Source: DAISIL01 sp036822015
GTDB lineage: Bacteria; Bacteroidota; Bacteroidia; Cytophagales; Bernardetiaceae
Assembly: GCA_036822015.1 (NCBI GenBank)
Contig: DAISIL010000012.1
Span: 1-60,478 of the forward strand
Reading direction: 5' to 3'
DNA length: 60,478 nt
In this document: piece by piece, positions 24,770-34,412 of the stretch
Layout of the letters: each line of letters opens with the position of its first letter
How positions within the stretch are numbered: position 1 is the stretch's first letter
Program-made: the position numbers and the translations under genes
The notes under the pieces: generated by a model
Database searches by the model: none
What the model was told of the DNA's origin: nothing
What the model saw: the letters and a program-made list of their open reading frames with translations, nothing else

Positions 24770-25972
24770 ATGAAAATCGGAATCATTCGGGAGGGTAAGC
24801 GTCCCATTGATCGGCGCGTTCCCCTTACGCCCGCACAAGCCAAAAAACTCACAAGCACCTATCCGGGGGTAGAAGTTGTGGTTCAGCCCAGCTCTATCCG
24901 CTGTTTTCTTGATACGGATTATGCCGCCTTAGGGTTGCCCGTACAGGACGACCTCCATGACTGCGACATCCTCTTGGGCGTAAAAGAAGTGCCTATTCCC
25001 GATCTGATCCCCAACAAAACCTATTTCTTTTTTTCGCATACCATCAAAAAACAAGCCTATAACCGTGATCTTTTGCGAAGCATCCTTCAAAAAAACATCA
25101 CTTTGGTTGATTACGAAGTCCTCACCGATCCACAAGGGCAACGGGTCATTGCCTTTGGGCGTTATGCGGGTATTGTGGGGGCGTATAATGGCATCTGGGC
25201 CTACGGGCAGCGCACAGGTAGCTTTTCGCTCAAACGTGCCTATAAGTGCCACGACTTAAAAGAACTACAAAAAGAGTTTCAAAAAGTAAAACTACCACCC
25301 ATCAAAATTGCCCTCACCGGTACAGGCCGCGTAGGGCAGGGTGCCATGGAGGTACTCGATGGCATGGGCATTAAGCGGGTATCGGTTCGTGATTTTTTGG
25401 AGAAACCCTTTACGGAAGCGGTTTACGTCTCACTTGATACCTCGGACTACAACCAGACCACCGATGGCCGTCCCTTCGATCTGGCGGCTTTCTATCAAGA
25501 CCCCCGTGCAGGATTTACGAGTAACTTCAAACGCTTCCTGCCACAGACTGACCTGCTCATTGCGGGTGCTTATTGGGATATGCGTGCGCCCGTGTTGTTT
25601 GAGAAATCTGACATGAAAACGGGTAATTTTAACATTCAGGTCATCGCTGACATCACCTGCGACATCGAAGGCTCCATCCCATCCACGAAGCAGCCCAGCA
25701 CGATTGATGATCCCATTTATGACTACAACACACTGACAGACAAGATCGAACCTGCAACTTTTAAGCCCGGTAGCATTACCGTCATGGCAGTCGATAACCT
25801 CCCTTGCGAACTCCCTCGCGATGCCTCTACGGATTTTGGACAGATGCTCACGGAGAAGGTACTGCCTTACTTTTTGGGAGAGGACACCAACGGCATACGC
25901 CAACGCGCCACCATTACCCACCAGGGCAAACTCACCCCAACATTTGATTACTTGACCGACTACGTGAGCTAG
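24770..25972 (+). CDS. NAD(P)-dependent oxidoreductase, saccharopine dehydrogenase (Lys-forming)/alanine dehydrogenase-like
   Basis: A 400-residue two-domain dehydrogenase. IIREGKRPIDRRVPLTP and EVLTDPQGQRVIAFG followed by YAGIVGAYNGI are typical of fungal-type saccharopine dehydrogenase (LYS1). ALTGTGRVGQGAMEVLDGMG is the NAD-binding Rossmann turn. DITCDIEGSIP and AVDNLPCELPRDAS complete the pattern. In yeast the enzyme releases lysine from saccharopine. Here the direction and substrate are not proven, and an alanine-dehydrogenase-like role remains possible. The ATG at 24770 replaces a TTG. A strong terminator follows. Confidence 0.8.
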   Translation: MKIGIIREGKRPIDRRVPLTPAQAKKLTSTYPGVEVVVQPSSIRCFLDTDYAALGLPVQDDLHDCDILLGVKEVPIPDLIPNKTYFFFSHTIKKQAYNRDLLRSILQKNITLVDYEVLTDPQGQRVIAFGRYAGIVGAYNGIWAYGQRTGSFSLKRAYKCHDLKELQKEFQKVKLPPIKIALTGTGRVGQGAMEVLDGMGIKRVSVRDFLEKPFTEAVYVSLDTSDYNQTTDGRPFDLAAFYQDPRAGFTSNFKRFLPQTDLLIAGAYWDMRAPVLFEKSDMKTGNFNIQVIADITCDIEGSIPSTKQPSTIDDPIYDYNTLTDKIEPATFKPGSITVMAVDNLPCELPRDASTDFGQMLTEKVLPYFLGEDTNGIRQRATITHQGKLTPTFDYLTDYVS

Positions 25973-25982
25973 CAGACAAAAA

Positions 25983-26015
25983 AAACCTATAAGGTTTTGA
26001 AAGCCTTATAGGTTT
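25983..26015. terminator. Bidirectional terminator, convergent genes
   Basis: A near-perfect inverted repeat AAACCTATAAGG with loop TTTTGAAAG and CCTTATAGGTTT, flanked by TTTGTCT on the right and its complement (AGACAAA) on the left, between the dehydrogenase and hppA. It is the same sequence family as 15235-15265. Confidence 0.85.
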
Positions 26016-26026
26016 GTCTTTGCTCC

Positions 26027-28270
26027 TTAGTCCCGCACCAGTACCACTTCGGGGGCTTCTTTGAGGACGATCTCTTGACGCACCTGATCGGTGGGAAGCG
26101 GCTGTGCCTGGGCGTGTCCGTGTGCGCCCTCCTGTGCGATCAGGGGTGCAATGACCAGCCCTACCAGCGAACTCAACTTGATGAGGATGTTCATCGACGG
26201 ACCCGACGTATCCTTGAACGGATCGCCGACGGTATCGCCCGTAACGGCAGCTTTGTGGGGTTCGGAACCTTTGTAGTAGGTCTGACCGTTGATGAGTACT
26301 CCTTTTTCAAAACTTTTCTTGGCATTGTCCCAGGCACCGCCGGCGTTGGACTGGAAAATAGCCCACAAGACCCCCGAAACCGTTACACCAGCCATATAGC
26401 CACCCAACGGCTCGGGCCCAAAAGCAACACCGACCACAATGGGGACGATGATCGTGATGGCTCCCGGAAGCATCATCTCCTTGATCGCCGCCTGCGTAGA
26501 AATATCGACGCATTTGCCGTACTCGGGTTCGGCTTTGTACTCCATGATACCCGGAATTTCGCGGAACTGACGACGCACCTCCTGCACCATCGCCATCGCG
26601 GCACGCCCTACGGCACTCATCGCCAGGGCCGAAAAAACCACCGGAATCATCGCCCCCACAAAGAGCATCGCCAATACGTCGGCTTTAAAAATGTTGATGC
26701 CGTCGATGCCCGTAAACTTGACATAGGCCGCAAAGAGAGCCAGGGCCGTCAAGGCTGCCGAAGCAATAGCAAAGCCTTTGCCGATGGCTGCCGTCGTGTT
26801 ACCGACCGAGTCCAGGATGTCCGTGCGTCCACGCACCTCTTCGGGTAAGCCGCTCATCTCGGCGATACCGCCGGCGTTATCGGCAATGGGGCCAAAAGCA
26901 TCAATGGCCAACTGCATCGCCGTCGTGGCCATCATGGCCGAAGCAGCAATGGCTACCCCATAAAAACCGGCAAAGAAATACGAAGCAAAAATACCGGCAG
27001 CAAACAACACCACAGGCATCCAGGTAGAGAGCATTCCCACGGCCAGACCCGCGATGATATTTGTGGCCCCACCCGTAGCCGACTGCTGTACGATGCTATT
27101 GACGGGCCCCTTGTTCATGGCCGTGTAGTACTCCGTGATGAGTGAAATCAAAGCCCCTACCACCAGACCAACCACCACAGCAAAGAAAACATTCATCGAA
27201 GAAACCGCACGCGGGGCCGCCTCACCAAAGAAACTCATCTGAATCTCCGAAGGTAACATCCACTGGATCAGTCCAAAACAAGCCACACCCGTCAGAGCAA
27301 TCGAAAGCCAGTTGCCCAGGTTGAGGGCCCCCTGTACGTTGCCGTTGTCGTCTTTGATCCGAATAAAAAACGTCCCGACGATAGATAAAATGATACCCAC
27401 ACCCGCGATCACCATCGGCAGCAGAATCGTAGAAAGTCCGTTGAAGTTGTCCTGAATACCGTTCGGGCCCGCATCCATGATGAGATAGTTGCCCAAAACC
27501 ATCGCCGCCAAAACCGTAGCGACATACGACCCAAAAAGGTCTGCGCCCATACCGGCAACATCACCTACGTTATCGCCTACGTTGTCGGCGATGGTGGCTG
27601 GGTTACGGGGGTCATCCTCGGGAATGCCAGCTTCTACTTTGCCGACCAGGTCCGCCCCTACGTCAGCAGCTTTGGTGTAAATACCGCCACCCACACGGGC
27701 AAAAAGAGCAATCGACTCGGCACCCAAAGAAAAACCAGCCAGTACCTCCAAAACAATGACCATCTGCTGGGCCCCGCCATTGGCTAGACTGCCATCCATA
27801 AAATTCAAGAAGAACAAAATAAACAGCAAACTCAAACCCAACACAGCCAGACCAGCCACGCCGAGTCCCATGACCGTACCCCCCGAAAAAGAAACGTTCA
27901 AGGCCGTAGCCAGGCTCGTCCGTGCTGCCTGGGCCGTACGTACATTGGCTTGCGTGGCAATACGCATCCCGATAAAACCTGCTACGGCCGAAAATACAGC
28001 ACCAATCACGAAAGCGACGATGATTAACCAGTGAGAGGTCTCGACGATCGTGGAAAGAATACCCAAAAGCACGCTTGCCAGCACGACAAAAATGGACAGC
28101 ACCCGGTACTCCGCCTTCAAAAATGCCATCGCCCCATCAGCGATTGCCTTGGCCAGCGACTGCATATTGGCATCTCCGGCGGGCTGCTTGCTAACCCATG
28201 CGGCTTTATAGGCCATATAGAGCAAGCCAATTACACCAAAGAGCGGCAAAAAATACATCAAATTACTCAT
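26027..28270 (-). CDS. hppA: Membrane-bound pyrophosphatase (ion-pumping)
   Basis: Couples pyrophosphate hydrolysis to H+ or Na+ pumping across the inner membrane. 747 residues with about sixteen membrane segments. The pyrophosphate-binding loop is ADVGADLVGKVEAGIPEDDP followed by NPATIADNVGDNVGDVAG. The second acidic site is ADNAGGIAEM. VGNTTAAIGKGFAIASAA has Ala, not Lys, at the position diagnostic for the K+-dependent subclass. Whether it pumps Na+ or H+ cannot be read reliably. A hydrophilic C-terminal tail (HGHAQAQPL) is unusual. It has its own strong promoter and a terminator. Confidence 0.96.
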   Translation of the reverse strand: MSNLMYFLPLFGVIGLLYMAYKAAWVSKQPAGDANMQSLAKAIADGAMAFLKAEYRVLSIFVVLASVLLGILSTIVETSHWLIIVAFVIGAVFSAVAGFIGMRIATQANVRTAQAARTSLATALNVSFSGGTVMGLGVAGLAVLGLSLLFILFFLNFMDGSLANGGAQQMVIVLEVLAGFSLGAESIALFARVGGGIYTKAADVGADLVGKVEAGIPEDDPRNPATIADNVGDNVGDVAGMGADLFGSYVATVLAAMVLGNYLIMDAGPNGIQDNFNGLSTILLPMVIAGVGIILSIVGTFFIRIKDDNGNVQGALNLGNWLSIALTGVACFGLIQWMLPSEIQMSFFGEAAPRAVSSMNVFFAVVVGLVVGALISLITEYYTAMNKGPVNSIVQQSATGGATNIIAGLAVGMLSTWMPVVLFAAGIFASYFFAGFYGVAIAASAMMATTAMQLAIDAFGPIADNAGGIAEMSGLPEEVRGRTDILDSVGNTTAAIGKGFAIASAALTALALFAAYVKFTGIDGINIFKADVLAMLFVGAMIPVVFSALAMSAVGRAAMAMVQEVRRQFREIPGIMEYKAEPEYGKCVDISTQAAIKEMMLPGAITIIVPIVVGVAFGPEPLGGYMAGVTVSGVLWAIFQSNAGGAWDNAKKSFEKGVLINGQTYYKGSEPHKAAVTGDTVGDPFKDTSGPSMNILIKLSSLVGLVIAPLIAQEGAHGHAQAQPLPTDQVRQEIVLKEAPEVVLVRD

Positions 28271-28299
28271 GTGGTTTGATAGAGTTTAGTTGTGAATCC

Positions 28300-28329
28300 C
28301 AAAGATAAGAACCTTTGTAAAGCCCGCAA
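28300..28329 (-). promoter_or_regulatory. Promoter of hppA
   Basis: On the minus strand TTG (28327-28329), 19 bases, TATCTTTG (28300-28307), an exact match to the Bacteroidota consensus. The -7 box is 29 bases upstream of the ATG at 28270. Confidence 0.75.
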
Positions 28330-28360
28330 GCAAATCATGTAAGAAAAACAAGCGATTGCC

Positions 28361-29743
28361 TCAAGGCGCATACTCAAAGGCACCCATGTCGGGCCGACCG
28401 TCGCGGGCCCTGCCCAGGATGTCCTGGAGGATCGTGGGGATCACCCAACCCGCGTCCCGCGCCGGCGACAGCGAATCGGGCTGATAGTCATAAAAAAATG
28501 GCGCAACAAATCTCGGGTTTTGATTCAGAACATTATCATTACCTTCAAAAAAAGTCATTTGTTGTGTTCGTATCAAAGAATGACTGATTTGTAAGGAAAA
28601 TGACTGACCAGGCGCATCAAAAATAAAAATCTCTTCATCCAACGACCCCCACAAGATGCTGTTTCGGATGCGTACCGAAAGCGGCTCCTGAAAGGAAAGC
28701 CCCGCAGATTCAAAAAAGTTTGTGAAGGCGATGGAGGGGTTCTGCCGCAAAAAATCAAAAGAGAAGTTGGCGAGCGTTACATGATCCAGGACGTAATTCC
28801 CCCCCGCAAAGGCAGCGAAGGTTTGGTTGAGGCAGTTGTTAATCAAGGTGTTCTCTAGCGTAACATCCGAGCCAAAGGCCAGCACACCGGCATCGCTCAT
28901 ATTTTCGATGCGCGTCTGTTGGATGATTACGTCCGGAATCGTATCGGGGTCGGGTGTGCCAGCGCGAAAGCCCCAGCGGGCGTTGCGTATCCGAGCGTGT
29001 CTGATGCGGCTTTGCCCCGCTCCTTGCGCACTCACGATGCCTCCCCACTGTCCGGGCGCGTCTTTGAACAACTCTTCTTGACGGATACCTGTCAATAAAA
29101 CCGGCTTTTCTGCACTTCCTTTAATTTCCAGCATACCCGCAACAAAAATAAACACATCGGGGTAAGCATAAATCTCCGCGCCAGCTTCAATGCTCAGATG
29201 TTGGAGCGAGTCCACGATCAGACTGCTCAACAAGATATACGGCTGATCGGCATTCCAGACTTCATCACTTCGTACACGATAGTCGCGGAGTAAGATAGCA
29301 TTACGCCCCCAGGCGTGTATGGGTAGGCGTTGTGTGCCAGCGGTGGTTTGGAAGCGGATGTGTCGCTCCACCAGCAGAATATCATTATTTGGCAGGCGAT
29401 CCAGACGCGCCTCCACCAAAATCAAGAGCGAGTCTTGTCCTAATAGGCGTACTTTTTCCAGGGCATTGGTACGGATGCCGTTGATGACAAGCGTAAAGGC
29501 AGGGGTTGGCAGTGTTTCTTCTAGGGCAATATCGACTTCAATGGCTCCTTTGTTGGGATTTTTTATCCAAAGCCGCTGAACAGGAAGATTGATTTGTGTA
29601 AATACAGTATCAAAAAATACAGTATCTCTTGAAAAGACTAAAGATTCAACATTTTGCCTTATCAAAATATCTTCTTCGGGTTGACATCCTGCCCAAAGTC
29701 CCATCAACAAAACGGCCCCGTACCAGTATAAGTATTTGCGCAT
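28361..29743 (-). CDS. Beta-helix (right-handed parallel) lipoprotein
   Basis: A 460-residue exported lipoprotein. Signal peptide YLYWYGAVLLMGLWAGC, with lipobox around WAGC. The N-terminal half is beta-rich. From about residue 180 repeated short strands read HLSIEAGAEIYAYPDVFIFV, then GMLEIKGSAEKPVLLTG, RIRHARIRNARWG and VTLENTLINNC. It ends with RPDMGAFEYAP, a common end motif of right-handed beta-helix surface proteins (DIGAFE type). It is probably a surface-exposed or outer-membrane-linked protein; no enzyme residues are visible. Its ATG at 29743 overlaps the stop of the SPOR gene (TGATG). It is the third gene of the porin operon. Confidence 0.8.
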   Translation of the reverse strand: MRKYLYWYGAVLLMGLWAGCQPEEDILIRQNVESLVFSRDTVFFDTVFTQINLPVQRLWIKNPNKGAIEVDIALEETLPTPAFTLVINGIRTNALEKVRLLGQDSLLILVEARLDRLPNNDILLVERHIRFQTTAGTQRLPIHAWGRNAILLRDYRVRSDEVWNADQPYILLSSLIVDSLQHLSIEAGAEIYAYPDVFIFVAGMLEIKGSAEKPVLLTGIRQEELFKDAPGQWGGIVSAQGAGQSRIRHARIRNARWGFRAGTPDPDTIPDVIIQQTRIENMSDAGVLAFGSDVTLENTLINNCLNQTFAAFAGGNYVLDHVTLANFSFDFLRQNPSIAFTNFFESAGLSFQEPLSVRIRNSILWGSLDEEIFIFDAPGQSFSLQISHSLIRTQQMTFFEGNDNVLNQNPRFVAPFFYDYQPDSLSPARDAGWVIPTILQDILGRARDGRPDMGAFEYAP

Positions 29744-30333
29744 CAACGGTTATCGTCCTCTTCGGTGATTAGGGGTAGTTCATTTTCCACAACAGGGGCA
29801 TTATACTTTTTGCGCAGCGCGTCCAGATCAATACGTGTTGGGGTAATGATCGCATCCCTGAACTCCTCCCGCACCTTGACCAGGAGTGGATAAGCCTCCA
29901 TGCGAGAAAAGAAATTGCCGAGGCGCACCTTGTAGTTGGGCTGCTCATAACGGCGATCGGGTGTCTCTTCGATGTTGTTCTTTTGGGCAAATTCTTTAAA
30001 TTTTTTCAAATATTCGTCAGCGTCTCTTGCATTCCGATCAGAGTATAACAAAATTCGATAACCGTTGGTCTCTCTCAAAAGCCCGAGTTGCTGTGCCTTT
30101 CGGTGCAGCAGCGTATCGAAGAGGAGACGCTCGGGATTACTTGGCGGTTGCAAGCGAGTAACCTCCGTGATCGTCTCTTTATCAGGAGCTTGATCTGTTT
30201 TTTTGTCGGGCAAGGGAGGCTCCATCACGATACGGTATCGGCTAATATCTTCGGTGTGTGTACCTATGCTAGGCTTGGTTGTGGCGCAGGCGGCCGACAA
30301 AATCGTCAAAGCAAATAAAAAAAATTGTCTCAT
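29743..30333 (-). CDS. SPOR-domain lipoprotein
   Basis: A 196-residue lipoprotein with signal MRQFFLFALTILSAAC (lipobox LSAAC). The C-terminal SPOR domain (GYRILLYSDRNARDADEYL, then NYKVRLGNFFSRMEAYPLL) normally binds denuded peptidoglycan glycans at the septum or envelope. An 80-residue linker with charged residues precedes it. The ATG at 30333 is used because the upstream in-frame codon is a TTG in the porin end. It sits 8 bases after the porin stop, and the beta-helix lipoprotein follows with an overlap. Confidence 0.83.
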   Translation of the reverse strand: MRQFFLFALTILSAACATTKPSIGTHTEDISRYRIVMEPPLPDKKTDQAPDKETITEVTRLQPPSNPERLLFDTLLHRKAQQLGLLRETNGYRILLYSDRNARDADEYLKKFKEFAQKNNIEETPDRRYEQPNYKVRLGNFFSRMEAYPLLVKVREEFRDAIITPTRIDLDALRKKYNAPVVENELPLITEEDDNR

Positions 30334-30341
30334 CAGTCTTA

Positions 30342-32321
30342 TCAATCAAAGAAACGCCACTGAAAACCAAACTCAAACGAACGTGGTTGGGCCATATAAA
30401 AAGGGGTTTCAAAGTAGTTTTGGGCGGATAGCCCTTGCAGTAGATTGTTAATTTTGAGAAATAAAAATACGCGATTTACCCGAAAGTTCCAAAAGGCATC
30501 GGCATAGATGTAATTGCCGATCTGATGTTGGTCTTGTAATTGGAACTGCTGCGTAGCCGGATTGAAGCTATTGCCCTGAAAAGCCGAATGCCAATGCAGT
30601 TCCACCCCAATACGCGAAGGCATGATACCTTTGAAGAGCTTACGCTCGTAGTACATCGTCAGTGTAGTAAAAAATTGTGGTATTCTGATAATTTCTTGTT
30701 CGAGATTTTGAGAATACATAACATCTAGTTCTGCATTCCAGTATTTGTAATAAACCTTCCCCTTCCAGCCGCCATGTATGAGGCGTATTTGGGCGGTATC
30801 TTGACGGGCAATCCCTTCTTGATCGTAAAAAACGAAACGGTCATACTGCCGTATCCTGGCGAAGGGATGTACCTCAAAGCCCCAGCTTGAATCCCGAAGA
30901 GAGCGATAATGATACGTTAGCTGAACTTCTTGCGCCAAAACATTGCGAAAATCGCGATTATCCCAGCGGTAATGATTACCAAAACGCCGATCTTGCGCCC
31001 ACAAATCGGGAGCATAACTACTACTGCTGATCTCGGCCGTCCAACTCGGATGCTGCCATGTTCCGGTAAGTCGGTAACCACCGCCGATCAGATACTCGGC
31101 CTGTCCAGATATTTGATGCCCCTGTGAATCAAGGGGTAGCTGAATATATCCCCCCACAAACAACTCGTCGGGCAGGTCTCTGCGAATACTCGTATCTTGT
31201 ATGCTGCTGTCTTGCAGTGATCGGGTACGGAAGCCATAGCTGCGATAACGGGCATAGGTTCGGAGTTGGTATTTATTGACACGTACCTTGATGCCCGCCG
31301 TATGGTCGGTCAGGTCGAAGGTAGCACTGTATCGGGTTTGTTGAGCGTTCGTGGAATCGAAGTAGTTGCGGGGATAAAAGGTACGATTGCTTTGATAATT
31401 ATCATCTCTCAATCGACTTGCATAATTGGCGCGTGTAAACGTATAAAAAACCGAAAGATGATCGCGGGCTACTGCGTACTCTTGGTATAGGTGCAACCGC
31501 CGCCCATCTTCTCGGTGCTGGGCACGGGTCAGGCGTTCGGTTAGCTCGGCATTGGGTACCAAAAACAAGCTGTCCATGCTCTGGCGTATCCGTTGAGCGC
31601 GTAAGCCCCCTGATTCGAGGTTATCAAACTGATAGTATATGAAATGAGCCAGCAACTTATAGCGGCGGTTGGGGGTGTAGTAGCGCGTCGATACGCCAAA
31701 AGTCTGATGGGTAAGCATGACATCGTTTCGCCTAAAGTTGTTGCCCACCACCCGATTGGCAGCCCTTCGGTAGTAAAGCAAACCCACATTCCACTCCGGA
31801 TTTACGTTACGCGCAAATTCTGTAATGAGGTCTGTCTTGCCTTGCCCTCCCTGAATCAGGTGTAGGTTGGTGAAGGGCGACTGCGTATTGAAGTACCGAA
31901 CGGCTTCGGGGGCGAGCCTATACTGATCGTAGGCCGTTGCTCCCCAACGGGTACCGATCTGGTCGGGCGTTTGGTGGAAAATCGCGTGTAGAGGCGTCCC
32001 GATATTTCCTAAGTTTTGGTAGCGATAGTCGAGCCGCTGGATGCGGTTGTAGCGGTGCATGAAGCCCAGGGTTGTATCTAGGGTGCGTCCCGAATCACCA
32101 AAAAATCTTAGGGTAGTCTCGTAAAGGAAGGTTGTCGTTTTAAAATCGTAGTTGATGGAGTCAGTTTTGCTGGATTTTTGATTTTTTTTGGTGGTGTCGC
32201 TGGGTGTGTTGGCATTGCGCCTGGGTAGGTTGAGGCCACCCAAGCCACCGCCGCCTATTTGCCCATATACGTTACCCGCAATGAAACACATCAACCACAA
32301 AAAAATCCATTTACTTTTCAT
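30342..32321 (-). CDS. Putative outer-membrane porin (PF14121)
   Basis: A 659-residue outer-membrane protein: signal peptide MKSKWIFLWLMCFIAGNVYG, a glycine-rich stretch (QIGGGGLGGLNLPR), a disordered Thr/Lys linker, then alternating beta-strands to the end, finishing with FEFGFQWRFFD, whose terminal aromatic residue fits insertion by BAM. This matches the Bacteroidota putative porin family. The transported substrate is unknown. The gene starts the porin-SPOR-lipoprotein operon, with a -7 box only five bases upstream of the ATG. Confidence 0.87.
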   Translation of the reverse strand: MKSKWIFLWLMCFIAGNVYGQIGGGGLGGLNLPRRNANTPSDTTKKNQKSSKTDSINYDFKTTTFLYETTLRFFGDSGRTLDTTLGFMHRYNRIQRLDYRYQNLGNIGTPLHAIFHQTPDQIGTRWGATAYDQYRLAPEAVRYFNTQSPFTNLHLIQGGQGKTDLITEFARNVNPEWNVGLLYYRRAANRVVGNNFRRNDVMLTHQTFGVSTRYYTPNRRYKLLAHFIYYQFDNLESGGLRAQRIRQSMDSLFLVPNAELTERLTRAQHREDGRRLHLYQEYAVARDHLSVFYTFTRANYASRLRDDNYQSNRTFYPRNYFDSTNAQQTRYSATFDLTDHTAGIKVRVNKYQLRTYARYRSYGFRTRSLQDSSIQDTSIRRDLPDELFVGGYIQLPLDSQGHQISGQAEYLIGGGYRLTGTWQHPSWTAEISSSSYAPDLWAQDRRFGNHYRWDNRDFRNVLAQEVQLTYHYRSLRDSSWGFEVHPFARIRQYDRFVFYDQEGIARQDTAQIRLIHGGWKGKVYYKYWNAELDVMYSQNLEQEIIRIPQFFTTLTMYYERKLFKGIMPSRIGVELHWHSAFQGNSFNPATQQFQLQDQHQIGNYIYADAFWNFRVNRVFLFLKINNLLQGLSAQNYFETPFYMAQPRSFEFGFQWRFFD

Positions 32322-32326
32322 TGGCG

Positions 32327-32334
32327 CAAAAGTA
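32327..32334 (-). promoter_or_regulatory. Promoter -7 box immediately upstream of the porin gene
   Basis: TACTTTTG on the minus strand (consensus TAnnTTTG), ending 5 bases before the ATG at 32321, which implies a transcript with almost no leader. The 54-base gap to the BatA gene is the only upstream space. No good -33 TTG is seen. Confidence 0.4.
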
Positions 32335-32375
32335 CAATCCTTAGCGTGATGGCCACTTTACTTTAACGAGATTTT

Positions 32376-34412
32376 TTATCTGCGCCAACGAATAAAAAGC
32401 GTCTCGAGCAGCAAAAACAACAAAGCCGCCACCAAAAAATACCTCCAGAGTGGCAGGGCAATATACTGATCGCTGAACGAGCGGATGAGCGGGCGGGTCT
32501 CTGCTCCATCGTAGATAAATACGCGAGGATGACTGGCAAAGAGGCGGCGGAGGTCTTCTTCGGTGTAAGTCTCGGGATAGGATTCGTCCTTTGAAATATT
32601 GAAAGCCAGCAAGGCAACAGCCGCGTTATCCGCCTGACGTACCAGGGCATAATGCCCCGCTTCGAGTAGCTCGGGCTGGAGATCGAGGATCAGTTGGTTG
32701 CCCAACACCCGCTGGGCCGGGATAAAAGGCTGCCCACTGCGCGTGCGGGGTTCGAGGCGAAAAACCTGGTTGCTACGCAGGCTATCCAGGGTGAGCCGGA
32801 CTTGTGAGGTTTGGAGGGAATAGGCCAGCGGCGCCAAACTTTGCTTGCCCACAAAAGCCATTCGGTACATCGTCGGGACAAACAGGGCGTGTTTTTGGAA
32901 GTTGCCCGCTTCGGTTTGTAGGGATGAGGCAAAGAGAAAAAGATTGCCAGCACCTTTCCTTAAATTACTCAAAAATAGCTTGTTATCACGGTAGCGTAAG
33001 ATTGGTTTTCCTCCCCATTGCAAAACGGGTTTGCTTTGGGGCAGGTTCATATTGGCGGGTACGCGCTCAAACACCCCTTCATAAAACGGGTCATCTTCGC
33101 GGGGCAAAGCTAGCGGGAGCATATCGGAGGCACTCACCCGCTCGGGCATCTGCCCCACCAGCTTGGCATAGCTTTGCAGCCCCGTAACGAGCATGGGCGG
33201 GATGATGACCAGCACACCGCCGCGTTGGAGCATATCCTCGAGGGCTTGTTGCAGGGAGGCATCGGGATCGGGCAGATGAGCCAAAACCACCATATCGGCC
33301 GTGAGCAGGGCGTTGTAGTCCACCTGATCGGCGGGGAAATATTGCGGCGCAAAAAAATCGTTATTTTCAAAAACTTGTGCCGCATAACGCGCCTCGGCAT
33401 CCCCACCGATGGTAACGATATTGATTTTTGGAGATACCTGCAAGGTAAAATAGTGCTTATCGTCGAAGGTGAGGGGATAGTCTTCTAGTTCGAGATAAGC
33501 CGTTTTTTCGCCGGCACTATCAACAGCAAAAGGCATCTGCAAGACCTGCTCACTTTGCGGCGACAGGGATACCGACCGGCTGGATACCTGCCGATTCGCT
33601 ATAAAAAATTGCAATAAACGGTTTTCTACGGCTTCCTTGCCCGTGTTGCGGAGGCGAATATGCAAGAGATTGTTTTGGTTGGCTTGCACGAAGGGATTTT
33701 CAAGCCAGACGCTGTCCACGACCAGGTTGGGAATGTTCTGCTCGGCAGGTAGGCGTATGAGGTAGTGGGTGTGGTTGCTGTCGATGGGCAGGCTTTCGAG
33801 ATCGCCGAGGGTGCGTTTTTGGAAATCACTGATCCAAAAGATTTGGTGTCCGGCCGAGCCTTGCGTTTGCAGGTGCTTACGCTGGCGATCATAGGTTTGG
33901 TTTAGGCTTGGCGAGGTGGAGACAAAATCAACGCCAAAGAGCTTTTCTTCAAGGACTTCAGCAGGATAAAAGTAGGTAGAACTTCCGGTAGTTGGGGCGT
34001 TGGTCTGTAACTGAAACCGCACCTGGGCGGGAAAAATACGGGTGAGTTCCTGGGCAATATTTTTGGCTTGATCCAGGAGTTGAACGCCTTCGTTTTCGTT
34101 TTGGAGGCTGTAAGAGTTATCCAGATAAAGGGCAACTCGGCTGCCTAGCGGAGCGGTGTTTTGGCTGCTTTCGCCTGGACGTATGGGCTGGGCAAAGGCA
34201 ATCACGAGGGCAACAATAAAAGCCATGCGGGCAAGCAAAATGAGCCAGTGTTTGAGACGATTGCGGGAGGTAGCCGTCGATTGTACCTCGCGCAAAAAAG
34301 CTACGTTTGTAAAATAGACAACTTTCGGCCGCTGAAAATTAAAAAAATGGATGATGATCGGAATCAGGACTGCCAGCAGCCCCCAGAGGTACTCGGGATG
34401 CAGAAATGCCAT
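32376..34412 (-). CDS. BatA-domain membrane protein
   Basis: A 678-residue inner-membrane protein. The N-terminus has the Bacteroidota BatA (aerotolerance N-terminal) domain with a membrane segment (EYLWGLLAVLIPIIIHFFNF) and a second one (WLILLARMAFIVALVIAFAQ). Next is a von Willebrand-like region starting VALYLDNSYSL, with DNSYS as a possible metal-binding DxSxS; then an extracytoplasmic middle and a final membrane helix (WRYFLVAALLFLLLETLFIRW). No function is proven in this family. It lies 26 bases after the end of the DUF6438 gene, probably in one transcript. Confidence 0.85.
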   Translation of the reverse strand: MAFLHPEYLWGLLAVLIPIIIHFFNFQRPKVVYFTNVAFLREVQSTATSRNRLKHWLILLARMAFIVALVIAFAQPIRPGESSQNTAPLGSRVALYLDNSYSLQNENEGVQLLDQAKNIAQELTRIFPAQVRFQLQTNAPTTGSSTYFYPAEVLEEKLFGVDFVSTSPSLNQTYDRQRKHLQTQGSAGHQIFWISDFQKRTLGDLESLPIDSNHTHYLIRLPAEQNIPNLVVDSVWLENPFVQANQNNLLHIRLRNTGKEAVENRLLQFFIANRQVSSRSVSLSPQSEQVLQMPFAVDSAGEKTAYLELEDYPLTFDDKHYFTLQVSPKINIVTIGGDAEARYAAQVFENNDFFAPQYFPADQVDYNALLTADMVVLAHLPDPDASLQQALEDMLQRGGVLVIIPPMLVTGLQSYAKLVGQMPERVSASDMLPLALPREDDPFYEGVFERVPANMNLPQSKPVLQWGGKPILRYRDNKLFLSNLRKGAGNLFLFASSLQTEAGNFQKHALFVPTMYRMAFVGKQSLAPLAYSLQTSQVRLTLDSLRSNQVFRLEPRTRSGQPFIPAQRVLGNQLILDLQPELLEAGHYALVRQADNAAVALLAFNISKDESYPETYTEEDLRRLFASHPRVFIYDGAETRPLIRSFSDQYIALPLWRYFLVAALLFLLLETLFIRWRR

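Noticed and set aside
26075..26848. Open frame of 257 residues antisense to hppA
   Set aside because: It overlaps the conserved C-terminal half of the pyrophosphatase and has a repetitive, low-complexity composition (Arg/His-rich) typical of antisense frames.
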